Assembly: GCA_020060625.1 (NCBI GenBank)
Contig: JAGUZU010000036.1
Span: 1-48,555, forward strand
DNA: 48,555 nt
Source: Anaerolineales bacterium
GTDB lineage: Bacteria; Chloroflexota; Anaerolineae; Anaerolineales; Villigracilaceae
Direction: 5' to 3'
In this document: positions 30,402 to 38,523 of the stretch, one piece after another
How positions within the stretch are numbered: position 1 is the first letter of the stretch
Layout: each line of letters opens with the position of its first letter
Position numbers and translations under genes: made by a program
The notes under the pieces: generated by a model
What the model was told of the DNA's origin: nothing
The model's input: only the letters and a program-made list of their open reading frames with translations
Databases searched by the model: none

Positions 30402-31421
30402 ATGTCGTGGAAGGATCAGTTGAGGGCGGATTCTGAAGCGTGGCTTTTGGAGAACGATTCACCCGGAGTCCGTTATCTGGCGCTCCGCGATCTGGCGGGG
30501 CTTGCGGGCGAGGATGCAGAATTGAAGTCTGCGCGAAGGCGGGCGCATAAAGAGGGTCCCATTGCGGAAGTGTTGTCGCATATCGAGAAGGCGGGTTATT
30601 TTGTCAAAGCGGGTCCCGGATACAGCCCGAAATACCGCTCCACCGTCTGGTCTATTGTTTTGCTTGCCCAGCTTGGCGCGTCTGCCGATGAAGACAAGCG
30701 GATCGCGCAGGCGTGCAAGTACCTGATGGATCATGCCCTGACGGAAGGCGGTCAATTCACGGCGGTTTCATCCGCCTCACCCTCCGGGACGGCTGATTGC
30801 CTGCAAGGGAATCTTTGCTGGTCGCTGATGGAGTTGGGCTACGATCATCCGCGCCTGAGATCGGCTTACGAATGGATGGCGCGGACGGTCACCGGCGACG
30901 GGATCGCTCCGATGAAAGAGAAGGATGCCCCAGTCCGGTATTATGCCGGGAAGTGTGGACCTCTCTTCGCCTGCGGATCGAACAACAAACTTCCCTGCGC
31001 CTGGGGCGGATGCAAGGTGATGATGGCTTTCGGCAAGTGGAATGTAAACCGAAGGACGCCGTTGATCCGAAAAGCCATTCGACAAGGCGCGGAATTCTTC
31101 CTGAAGGCGGACCCCGCGACTGCGGATTATCCCAACGGCTACGCGGAAAAACCCAGCGGCAATTGGTGGAAGTTCGGTTTCCCTGTTTTCTATGTCTCCG
31201 ATATTCTCCAGATCGCCGAAGCATTGACCGGGCTGGGCTACGGAAACGACAAACGATTGGCGAACACCATCAACCTCATCCGCGAAAAACAGGATAAAAA
31301 CGGACGCTGGCAACTGGATTATGACTACAAAGACAAGACTTGGGTGGATTTTGGCGCGAGAAAGAAACCAAACAAGTGGGTGACCCTGCGGGCGTTACGA
31401 GTGTTGAAACATACCGTTTGA
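30402..31421 (+). CDS. Alpha/alpha-toroid protein (prenyltransferase/terpene cyclase-like repeats)
   Basis: This soluble protein of 339 residues is built from helical repeats of the squalene cyclase and prenyltransferase type. Visible markers are spaced W/G-rich helix pairs such as YRSTVWSIVLLAQLG, GNLCWSLMELGYD, and the C-terminal QDKNGRWQLDYDYKDKTWVD repeat with a QxxxGxW-like core. Several cysteines (GKCGPLFACGS, PCAWGGCKV) lie in the middle. It lacks the full repeat set and the acid motif of a cyclase, so its activity is unknown. Homologues are sometimes misnamed nitrogen fixation proteins; nothing here supports that. It is followed 13 bases later by a lipoprotein gene. Confidence 0.55.
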   Translation: MSWKDQLRADSEAWLLENDSPGVRYLALRDLAGLAGEDAELKSARRRAHKEGPIAEVLSHIEKAGYFVKAGPGYSPKYRSTVWSIVLLAQLGASADEDKRIAQACKYLMDHALTEGGQFTAVSSASPSGTADCLQGNLCWSLMELGYDHPRLRSAYEWMARTVTGDGIAPMKEKDAPVRYYAGKCGPLFACGSNNKLPCAWGGCKVMMAFGKWNVNRRTPLIRKAIRQGAEFFLKADPATADYPNGYAEKPSGNWWKFGFPVFYVSDILQIAEALTGLGYGNDKRLANTINLIREKQDKNGRWQLDYDYKDKTWVDFGARKKPNKWVTLRALRVLKHTV

Positions 31422-31434
31422 AAGGAAGAAAAAA

Positions 31435-32256
31435 ATGAACAGAAAACTTTTGCTCATCCTTGCGGCGCTTTTGGGCATGAGTCTGATGTTGGGAGCCTGC
31501 GGCAGACCCGAAACCGCCGTACCTGTTGCTGGTACTTTTGAGCCTGCCGGGGGTCCCCCGCCAGTGGAAGAGACTCCTGCGCCCTCAAGCGATGATGAAG
31601 GGATTCCCTTGGGCGTGAAAATTGTGATAGGGATTGCTGTCATCCTGGTTTTATGGTCCTGGCTGAGCGGCGGCGGGAACGTTCAATGGCAGAGCCAGGC
31701 AAGCGACAAGAAACCGCCCACCACATGTCAGGAGGGGACGTATTACGTCCATCGGGAAAGCGTATCCATCAAAGCGGGGCTTTGGAAACTGACCGCGCTT
31801 AACATCATCATTGATCCCGCCTCTTCGCAGCCAGCCGCCTACATCGCGCCAGCCAACCTTATCAACCAGATCAATCAATCCGCGCGGAACAAAAGGCTGG
31901 GAGGCAAGCCCGCAGAGATAAAAAAACAGACGGTGAAAATCGGAAAAGGGCTGACTCCATTGGTGGTTTCGTGCCAAACGGCAGCGAATACCAAAAAGCG
32001 TGATTTTTCCCTTGAAGCGCGCTTTGAAGGCGGGGAGGCTTCCGCCAAGTTTGCGCGGTATCGCTGCATGGGGACGCCCGGCAGTTGGCAAAAAGAAAGC
32101 GAATGGACGGCAACGCTTAAGACAGTGGACAGCCTGCGGAAGACCTTCCGAAATCAACAATCCGGTGAAACCAAAAAAGAATACAAAATGTTCCTCGATG
32201 ACCGCCTGAGCAGTTATGTTCTGGATGTGATCGAAGAGGCGGCGAAAATCCTCTAG
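31435..32256 (+). CDS. Lipoprotein with an internal membrane helix
   Basis: This 273-residue protein has a lipoprotein signal: charged start MNRK, a hydrophobic stretch and the lipobox LGAC with Cys22. A proline/threonine-rich spacer follows, then a hydrophobic helix near residues 62-80 (VKIVIGIAVILVLWSWL), and a hydrophilic C-terminal domain. If both signals are used, the C-terminal domain would be cytoplasmic; if only the lipobox is used, it would be outside. No family is recognised. AAGGAA lies a suitable distance before the ATG. It is likely co-transcribed with the toroid gene. Confidence 0.7.
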   Translation: MNRKLLLILAALLGMSLMLGACGRPETAVPVAGTFEPAGGPPPVEETPAPSSDDEGIPLGVKIVIGIAVILVLWSWLSGGGNVQWQSQASDKKPPTTCQEGTYYVHRESVSIKAGLWKLTALNIIIDPASSQPAAYIAPANLINQINQSARNKRLGGKPAEIKKQTVKIGKGLTPLVVSCQTAANTKKRDFSLEARFEGGEASAKFARYRCMGTPGSWQKESEWTATLKTVDSLRKTFRNQQSGETKKEYKMFLDDRLSSYVLDVIEEAAKIL

Positions 32257-32268
32257 TGGAACCTCGAA

Positions 32269-32307
32269 AAAAATCTCCGATGAGGACCTCATCGGAGATT
32301 TTTCGTT
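32269..32307. terminator. Bidirectional intrinsic terminator
   Basis: A perfect 16-bp stem (32269-32284 with 32288-32303) around the loop gac has an A-run on the left and TTTTTCGTTTT on the right. It serves the lipoprotein gene and the convergent DUF4332 gene. Confidence 0.9.
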
Positions 32308-32715
32308 TTAGTATTCCACCGCCCGTTTCATGGACTTGGCTTTCTTGACCCAGGCTCGCACCTGACTCAAGCCCGGCAATTGCCTGACGAGTCTTTTCTT
32401 CCCGGAATTCGCCTTCGCAAACGCTTCAAGCAAAGCCTCAGGCTTGCGCTTCGCAAGTTCCATTACCGTATCCACGCCGGCGGCTTCGAGCAGATCGGAG
32501 TATTGCGCGCCGATGCCTTTGATGCGGAACAAATCCGCGCGGTTGACCCATTCAAGGATGGTCTTCGGGGCGAAGCCTGTCGCTTCCGCAAGATCCTTGC
32601 GTCCTTTTTTCGTGCCGCCCATTTTCAACAACGCTTCCGTTGTGCGGACACCCGCCTTGCGAAGTTTGGCGGCGTACGCGCCACCGATGCCTTCAATATC
32701 TGTGATCGTTGCCAT
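32308..32715 (-). CDS. DUF4332 domain protein
   Basis: This 135-residue protein matches DUF4332 (helix-hairpin-helix-like). It has an N-terminal IEGIGGAYAAKLRKAGV motif, a second one (IKGIGAQYSDLLEAAGV) near residue 65, and connecting helices rich in lysine. Helix-hairpin-helix pairs usually bind DNA without sequence specificity, but the function of DUF4332 proteins is not known. No membrane segment is present. It stands alone on the minus strand and shares the terminator with the convergent lipoprotein gene. Confidence 0.85.
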   Translation of the reverse strand: MATITDIEGIGGAYAAKLRKAGVRTTEALLKMGGTKKGRKDLAEATGFAPKTILEWVNRADLFRIKGIGAQYSDLLEAAGVDTVMELAKRKPEALLEAFAKANSGKKRLVRQLPGLSQVRAWVKKAKSMKRAVEY

Positions 32716-32846
32716 TTTCTTCTCCTTTTGTAACGCACTTTCATCTTATAACAAAACAATCGGATTTCAATACTTTTATACCATAATTTATCATGAACAA
32801 AAAACGAACATGCTAAAATACACTAACGATTTGCAAGGAGCGCAAA

Positions 32847-33323
32847 ATGACGAATATCACGTTTAATGGGAAAACCTATAACAGCCTGAATGAAATGTCC
32901 GCCAACGAACGCCAGGCGTATGAGCAGATGATGAACATCTTAGTGGATAAGAACGGCAACGGCATTCCCGATTTCCTGGAAGGCGACATGGTGCAAAACG
33001 TGATGAAAGCCCATTCCGCAAATATCGGCGTGGACGGCAATGCCTCCCAAACCATCAATGACCTGTCTCCTGAAACCCGTGAAAACGTGCGGACCGCGCT
33101 CAAGATTCTTGCGCGGCTCGGCATTCTCCCCAGGGACATTCCCGCATCCCTCTACGAACCCACCCCGGCAATCAGCCGCGAACCGCAATTCGTGTCGCGC
33201 GAATTCAATCCCACCATTCAGGAAGAGAAAAGCAACACATCGTTGATCGTCGTGCTGGTCAGCCTGATTGCGCTGCTTTGCATCGGCGTAGCAGTGGCGC
33301 TCGCCTTCCTGTTCCCCGGATAA
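32847..33323 (+). CDS. Tail-anchored protein with EF-hand-like loop
   Basis: This 158-residue protein of unknown function has an acidic N-terminal region with a DKNGNGIPD loop near residues 33-41 (the DxNxxGxxD pattern of calcium-binding dockerin- or EF-hand-like loops). A helical middle part ends LKILARLGILPRDIP, a low-complexity spacer follows, and a single C-terminal helix spans 133-155. There is no signal peptide, so the N-terminal part should face the cytoplasm. An AAGGAGCG ribosome-binding site precedes the ATG. No domain name can be given with confidence. Confidence 0.65.
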   Translation: MTNITFNGKTYNSLNEMSANERQAYEQMMNILVDKNGNGIPDFLEGDMVQNVMKAHSANIGVDGNASQTINDLSPETRENVRTALKILARLGILPRDIPASLYEPTPAISREPQFVSREFNPTIQEEKSNTSLIVVLVSLIALLCIGVAVALAFLFPG

Positions 33324-33358
33324 AAACCATCTGGCGCGTCATGATCCACAGCAAACCG

Positions 33359-34090
33359 TCACGGCACAGGCGGAACCTTCAAAAGCACGCCGACTAAATA
33401 TCCCGCCATCGCGCTGACAATCCCGATCACCATCATCTCAAGCCCGCTGCGCATCGGCTTGCCCACCGTCACCCGCGCCTTGTATATGCCAATGCCGAAC
33501 AACACCATCGCCGTGAACAGCACGGACGTCCACATGCTCGTCGCAACGGACAAAAAAATAAACGGCGCAATCGGCACCAGCGACCCGATGATCGCAGAAA
33601 GCCCCACCACCCACGCGGCTTTCAACGCCGTCTTACGGTCCACCGGCGAGAGCTGATGCTCCTCCGCCATCATCACCGCCACCCACACATCCTTGTTCGC
33701 CGTAATCGTCTGCACAATGCGCTCCAGCAAATCCCCCTTGAACCCCTTGCTTTCATAAATATCGCGGATCTCTTTCGTTTCGAGAGCCGGCGCTTCGACG
33801 ATGTGCCGGTACTCGCGCTCACGCTCGCTCTGGTACAAATCCGCATCGGCGAGCGTGGTCGTGTACGCCACCGCGCCCATCGAAATGGATTCGGCAAACG
33901 TCGTTGCCAGTCCCGCCACCAGCACCACGCGGACATCATTCGTCGCGGCGGCAATTCCCAGAACCACGCCGAGGACGTTGACCAGCCCGTCTTGCGCGCC
34001 CAGGATAAAGTCCGAGAGACCCGAACCTTGTTTATGCGGATCGGTACGGTTGTGATGGATCATCTCTTCGTGAAAAGTTTTTGCAGTCAT
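33359..34090 (-). CDS. VIT1/CCC1-family transporter
   Basis: This membrane protein of about 243 residues is of the VIT/CCC1 family, which exports iron or manganese from the cytoplasm. The N-terminal helix carries LSDFILGAQDGLVNVLGVVLG, with the conserved aspartate and glutamine, and a second helix has the GLATTFAESISMGAVAY motif. About five membrane helices are seen, and a hydrophilic cytosolic segment between helices 2 and 3 holds several E and H residues suited to metal binding. Start choice is uncertain: the ATGs at 34099 and 34102 and a TTG at 34114 also fit. The lipoprotein gene starting at 34134 diverges from it. Confidence 0.85.
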   Translation of the reverse strand: MTAKTFHEEMIHHNRTDPHKQGSGLSDFILGAQDGLVNVLGVVLGIAAATNDVRVVLVAGLATTFAESISMGAVAYTTTLADADLYQSEREREYRHIVEAPALETKEIRDIYESKGFKGDLLERIVQTITANKDVWVAVMMAEEHQLSPVDRKTALKAAWVVGLSAIIGSLVPIAPFIFLSVATSMWTSVLFTAMVLFGIGIYKARVTVGKPMRSGLEMMVIGIVSAMAGYLVGVLLKVPPVP

Positions 34091-34121
34091 GCCTTCCATC
34101 ATACAACCGCGCAAAAAAATT

Positions 34122-34127
34122 TATAAT
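34122..34127 (+). promoter_or_regulatory. Candidate -10 box (TATAAT), likely leaderless transcript
   Basis: TATAAT ends six bases before the ATG at 34134, and no ribosome-binding site is seen. Transcription from it would start at or very near the start codon. Confidence 0.55.
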
Positions 34128-34133
34128 GGATGA

Positions 34134-35117
34134 ATGTCACAAACCCGCGTCTTCTTCCTGCTCGCCTGCATCCTCCTTGCCGCCTGCCAATCAGCCGCCA
34201 TAATCGAAACAGCGACTCCCATTCCAACTTCAACTGCGACGCTCGTCTCTACTGCCACTCCAACCCTCGAGCCGACTCTCACCCCGGCGCCCCCGCCTCT
34301 CGCCCGCCGCGTGCTGGTTCTATCCATCGACGGTCTCCGCCCCGACGCCATTCCGCTCGCGCCCATGCCCAACCTGATGGCATGGATGCAAAGCGCCGCC
34401 TACTCCCTCTCCGCGCAGACGGTCCACCCCAGCGCCACGCTGCCCGCGCACGTTTCCATGCTCAGCGGACAATGCCCCGACAAACACGGCGTGAACTGGA
34501 ACGACTACATCCCCGAAAACGGCTTCGCGCCAGTCACCGATATTTTTGACCTCGCCCACGCCGCAGGCATGAAGACCGTCATGTACGTCGGCAAGGAAAA
34601 ATTGCGGCAAGTCACCGAACCCGAAAGCACGGACATCTTTGAATTCATCAACGACCGCGACCTGGTCGTCGCCGAAAGGCTGATCGAAAACTTTCCCGCC
34701 GATTTTGGTTTGATGTTTGTCCACTTTGCCACCACCGACGACATGGGGCACGTCTACGGCTGGCTTTCGGGCGAGCAATTGAGCGTGATCTTCCGCGCCG
34801 ATCAGGCGCTTGGCAATCTTTTGGCGGAACTCGATTCGCGCGGCATCCGCGAAGAGACTTTGGTTATCGTCACCTCCGATCACGGCGGGCATGAGGACTT
34901 CCACGGCTCCCGCCTGCCCGAAGACATGACCGTCCCCTGGATCGCGTTTGGCGCGGGCATCCAGCCTGCCGCGTTGACATCCAAAATCACCGCCACCGAT
35001 ACTGCGGCAACCATCGCCTACGCGTTGAATTTGCCCATCCCATCTGAGTGGGACGGCGTGCCAATTTATGAAGCGTTTGGTTTACCGGCTGAGGAAGCGG
35101 CAAGAGGGTGCGATTAA
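34134..35117 (+). CDS. Lipoprotein phosphodiesterase (alkaline phosphatase superfamily)
   Basis: This 327-residue protein is of the type I phosphodiesterase / nucleotide pyrophosphatase family. It has a lipoprotein signal ending in LAAC, then a threonine/proline-rich linker (about 23-55). The enzyme domain follows: SIDGLRPD (first metal ligand), the nucleophile threonine in HPSATLPAHVSM near residue 102, DDMGH, and the SDHGGHEDFHG histidine/aspartate cluster near residue 245. This is a complete set of two-metal ligands. It is likely anchored outside the cell and cleaves phosphodiesters or phosphate esters; the substrate is unknown. The start used is the ATG right after a TATAAT box. Confidence 0.85.
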   Translation: MSQTRVFFLLACILLAACQSAAIIETATPIPTSTATLVSTATPTLEPTLTPAPPPLARRVLVLSIDGLRPDAIPLAPMPNLMAWMQSAAYSLSAQTVHPSATLPAHVSMLSGQCPDKHGVNWNDYIPENGFAPVTDIFDLAHAAGMKTVMYVGKEKLRQVTEPESTDIFEFINDRDLVVAERLIENFPADFGLMFVHFATTDDMGHVYGWLSGEQLSVIFRADQALGNLLAELDSRGIREETLVIVTSDHGGHEDFHGSRLPEDMTVPWIAFGAGIQPAALTSKITATDTAATIAYALNLPIPSEWDGVPIYEAFGLPAEEAARGCD

Positions 35118-35229
35118 AAAGACATTCGCCCTTCCGTTTTTGTGATTCCTTCCATTCAAGGCGGAAAAACTTCTTTGGGCGTTTACAAATTTACAAGGAA
35201 GATGATATTTTCTTCCCATGCGGAAATGC

Positions 35230-35235
35230 TATACT
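35230..35235 (+). promoter_or_regulatory. Candidate extended -10 box of the 919-residue kinase gene
   Basis: TGC followed by TATACT, 52 bases upstream of the ATG at 35287. No -35 match is obvious. Confidence 0.35.
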
Positions 35236-35286
35236 GAACGTGTTGATTCCTTGCTTAATCGCACCTGACACCCTGATTGCGCAAAT

Positions 35287-38046
35287 ATGAAACCGCGGAA
35301 AAACGCGCTGCCATTTCGAACCGCCCTCACCTATGCGTTATTTGGAATCCTGTGGATTCTAATTTCGGACCTGGTCGTGGAACAGGGCATACCGGGCGCG
35401 TCCCTTTCCCACTTTTTCGCCCAAACGACCAAGGGCTTATTGTTCGTGCTGGCGAGCTCGGCGCTGATTTATTTTCTCCTGAATGCCTATGTTTCGAGAT
35501 ATAAAGCGGAGGAGGAAAAATTAAAGCGAAGCGAAAGCAGCCTGGCAGACGCGCAGGAAATCTCGAACCTGGGCAGTTGGGAATTGGATGTGGAGACCCG
35601 GCAGGGATACTGGTCGAGAAAAATGTTCCAGATGTTCGGCTTCGAACAAGCCGACTCCCCGCCCGATTTCGACGCCTACCTCGACCGCATTCACCCGGAA
35701 GACCGTCCCGCCGTTTTGGATGCGCTGGAAAAGATGACAAGGGGCGAGCCGCCTGTCGCCCGCGAATTCCGCAGCAACCCCGAACGACTGCCCCTCCGCT
35801 ATCTCCAGCCGACCTGGCGCGTGATCCGGGATCAAAACGGCAAGCCGGTCAAGTTTCAAGGGACTGTGCTGGATATTACCGAAAGGAAAACCAACGAGCA
35901 GCGCATCCGGTATCTGACCCGGCTGTACGCCACCTTGAGCCAGGTCAACCAGACGATTGTGCGCGTCAAAACGCGGGAGGAGTTGTTCGACAGCATCTGC
36001 AAGGTCGCCGTGGAGTTTGGGGAATTCCGCCTCGCATGGGTCGGGTGGATGGATCACGAAACAGGCCGCGTCGCACAGACAGCCATGCGCTATTCAGCCC
36101 AATCCCGCCTGCCCTTTCAGGAAATCAACGTCCGCGAAGCGCCGTTCAAGGGCGGGCTGATCGGCAAAGCCGCCGCCTCGGGGCTGGTGGAAGTCAGCAA
36201 CGACATCCAGACAGACCCCGCCATGGCGCACTGGCATGATACCGCCCTGCAAAACAACTACCATTCCGCCGCGGCGATCCCCATCCGGCAGGGTGGGCGG
36301 ATCGTCGCCATGCTCAACCTGTACGCCGCCGACATCGGCTTCTTCGAGATCGAAGAGGAAAAGAAACTGCTCGAAGAAATGGGGCTGGATATTTCCTTCG
36401 CGTTGGAAAATTTTCAACGCGAAGCGGACCGCATCCAAGCCGAGAACGCGCTGCGCCAATCGGAGGAGCGGTTTTACAAGGCGTTCCATTCCAGCCCGGT
36501 AGGCATGTACATCTCGCGCGCCGCGGATAACGTTTGCATAGACATCAACGAGGCATTCTGCGCGCTCACAGGCTACAACCGGCAGGAACTTCTTGGGCAT
36601 ACGTCGCTTGAGCTGGGGGTTGTGTCACCGGAGCAGAACCAGGAATACACAAGTCTGATGCGCGGCGAGGGTGTCATCCGCAACCATGAAATGGACATCC
36701 GCAAAAAATCGGGCGAGATCCGCGCCGTCCTCGGCTCCATGGAAATGATCGAACTGGATGGTCAGACCTGCGTGCTTTCCACCGCCATTGACATCACCGA
36801 CCGCAGGCAGGCGCAAAGGGAATTGAAGGAAGCGCGCGACCGCCTCGAAGAACGCGTGCGGACGCGCACCGAAGAACTGCATGCCGCCAACCTTGCGCTC
36901 GAAAAGGCGTCCAAACAAAAGGATGAATTCCTCGCGGGCATGAGCCACGAACTGCGCACCCCGCTCAACGCCGTCATCAACCTGAGCGAATCGCTCAAGG
37001 AAGGCGTCTATGGAGCGTTACCCGGGCGGCAGGAAAAGATCGTAGACCTCATCGGCGAAAGCGGGCGGCACCTGCTCGAACTCATCAACGACGTCCTCGA
37101 CCTCTCCAAGATCGAAGCCGGAAAACTCGAACTGCAATACGAAACCGTCTCGCTGAAAAATATTTGCGAAGCCGCCCTGCGCATGATCCGCGAAGACGCT
37201 CTAAAAAAAGAATTGCAAATTTCCACGTCCATCGAAGGCGCGCTCGAAACCATCCAGGCGGACCAAAGGCGGCTGCGTCAGATGCTGGTCAACCTGCTGA
37301 GTAACGCTGTCAAGTTCACGTCGAAGGGTGGAAGCGTGGGGCTGGAAGTCGTCCGCGAACATGAAGACGCCGTCCGCTTCACCGTCTGGGATACCGGCAT
37401 CGGAATCCCGGACGATCAACTCCGCCTGCTTTTCACCCCCTTCACGCAGTTGGACAGCGCGCTCTCCAAAAAATACAACGGCACGGGGCTGGGGCTGGCG
37501 CTCGTCCGGCAGTTGGCTGAAATGCACAATGGCAGCGTCGGGGTCGAGAGCGAGCCGGGCAGGGGCAGCCGCTTCTACTTCATCATCCCCGCCCGCGGCG
37601 GGCAAAGCGGGCAGGCTCCAAAAGTACGCGAAGCCGCCGAGCCGCCGTCCGCCCCCGCCATCGTCTCCCACGCCGCCGTCCTGCTGGTCGAAGACAATCC
37701 GGTCAACCGGATGGTGACAAACGACTACCTCGCCGCCAAAGGCTACAATGTTGTCACGGCGAACGACGGTTTTGAAGCCATCGAACAGGCGGAAACCCGC
37801 AAACCGGATTTAATCATCATGGACATCCAAATGCCCGGCATAGATGGACTCGAAACCATCCGCCGCCTCCGCGCCGCGCCGGAATTTGCCTCTGTTCCCA
37901 TAATCGCCCTCACCGCCTTAGCCATGCCCGGCGACCGGGAGCGCTGCCTCGAAGCCGGCGCCGACGAATACCTCGCAAAACCCGCCAGTCCGCGCAGTTT
38001 GATCGTCCTGATGGAACGCCTGCTCGCCCGATCCCGCCCCAACTGA
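35287..38046 (+). CDS. Hybrid sensor histidine kinase (2 TM, PAS, GAF, PAS, HK, REC)
   Basis: This 919-residue membrane sensor has two helices (about 14-32 and 48-66) around a short outer loop. Behind them are a PAS domain (about 80-200), a GAF domain (about 215-380), a second PAS (about 395-510) and a coiled coil. The HisKA domain has His554 in AGMSHELRTPLNA, the HATPase domain has its G-boxes (DTGIGIPDDQ, GTGLGLALV), and a receiver domain near 795-915 has the phospho-acceptor Asp846 in IIMDIQMP. Phosphate would pass from the histidine to its own receiver, and further only through a separate Hpt protein not seen in this window. The gene starts the signalling island. Confidence 0.92.
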   Translation: MKPRKNALPFRTALTYALFGILWILISDLVVEQGIPGASLSHFFAQTTKGLLFVLASSALIYFLLNAYVSRYKAEEEKLKRSESSLADAQEISNLGSWELDVETRQGYWSRKMFQMFGFEQADSPPDFDAYLDRIHPEDRPAVLDALEKMTRGEPPVAREFRSNPERLPLRYLQPTWRVIRDQNGKPVKFQGTVLDITERKTNEQRIRYLTRLYATLSQVNQTIVRVKTREELFDSICKVAVEFGEFRLAWVGWMDHETGRVAQTAMRYSAQSRLPFQEINVREAPFKGGLIGKAAASGLVEVSNDIQTDPAMAHWHDTALQNNYHSAAAIPIRQGGRIVAMLNLYAADIGFFEIEEEKKLLEEMGLDISFALENFQREADRIQAENALRQSEERFYKAFHSSPVGMYISRAADNVCIDINEAFCALTGYNRQELLGHTSLELGVVSPEQNQEYTSLMRGEGVIRNHEMDIRKKSGEIRAVLGSMEMIELDGQTCVLSTAIDITDRRQAQRELKEARDRLEERVRTRTEELHAANLALEKASKQKDEFLAGMSHELRTPLNAVINLSESLKEGVYGALPGRQEKIVDLIGESGRHLLELINDVLDLSKIEAGKLELQYETVSLKNICEAALRMIREDALKKELQISTSIEGALETIQADQRRLRQMLVNLLSNAVKFTSKGGSVGLEVVREHEDAVRFTVWDTGIGIPDDQLRLLFTPFTQLDSALSKKYNGTGLGLALVRQLAEMHNGSVGVESEPGRGSRFYFIIPARGGQSGQAPKVREAAEPPSAPAIVSHAAVLLVEDNPVNRMVTNDYLAAKGYNVVTANDGFEAIEQAETRKPDLIIMDIQMPGIDGLETIRRLRAAPEFASVPIIALTALAMPGDRERCLEAGADEYLAKPASPRSLIVLMERLLARSRPN

Positions 38047-38065
38047 CGCACATCCTTGCTGTCTT

Positions 38066-38107
38066 ATCCAATTTTCACCGCAGAGCCGCTGAGAACGCAG
38101 AGAAAAT
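38066..38107. repeat. 42-bp direct repeat, copy A (with palindromic partner arm)
   Basis: Starts atccaattttcaccgcagag. Identical to 38213-38254. The segment after it (38120-38146, gcgccctctgcgcctcggcggt) is an imperfect inverted match to its cagagccgctgagaacgcag part. Confidence 0.85.
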
Positions 38108-38212
38108 CATGAAAAATTCCGCGCCCTCTGCGCCTCGGCGGTCCAAAACAGGCGAATCTCCTCTTTCTTTTGAAGGTGGCAACTTGCGTTAATTAACCCA
38201 AATTGCCGCCCC

Positions 38213-38254
38213 ATCCAATTTTCACCGCAGAGCCGCTGAGAACGCAGAGAAAAT
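38213..38254. repeat. 42-bp direct repeat, copy B
   Basis: Exact copy of 38066-38107. It is followed at once by gcggtccaa, which in copy A occurs 30 bases further on, so copy B looks like a deletion derivative lacking 38108-38137. Confidence 0.85.
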
Positions 38255-38323
38255 GCGGTCCAACAAGGCAGATTACTTGTTCCTTTTTTGACAGTGTCCA
38301 CTTGCATTCCATATTTCAATTTC
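38255..38323. other. Intergenic stretch, nothing recognised
   Basis: Together with 38147-38212, this part of the 477-bp gap between the two large kinase genes shows no open frame, hairpin or promoter that can be supported. Confidence 0.6.
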
Positions 38324-38417
38324 ATAGCGCGGCAAGCCGCAGCCAAACGTAGCGCAAGTCTGAGACTTGCGCTACAAAATCTTCGCGGCGGCATGGTTTT
38401 CACAGAGTAATACTATA
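38324..38417. repeat. Palindromic intergenic repeat, copy 2
   Basis: Same flanks as the element at 1-98 (24 identical leading bases and a near-identical right part), but its central hairpin (38349-38375, 12-bp perfect stem around tga) has a different arm sequence. Confidence 0.8.
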
Positions 38418-38523
38418 ATTCAGTCGTTGAGGTAGGGAAATCACCCATACAGCCCCCCCTGCTTTCATGTGAAAATGAGGGTAGATCAATACGGCTTGTC
38501 TTGATCGTCGAAAGGATGAACGA

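Noticed and set aside
30402-31421. Naming the toroid protein as a nitrogen fixation protein
   Set aside because: It has no P-loop or Fe-protein motif. Such labels on similar proteins appear to be transferred by mistake.
38107-38403. 98-codon minus-strand frame in the intergenic repeats
   Set aside because: It is made of the 42-bp and palindromic repeats, with no protein-like composition or ribosome-binding site.
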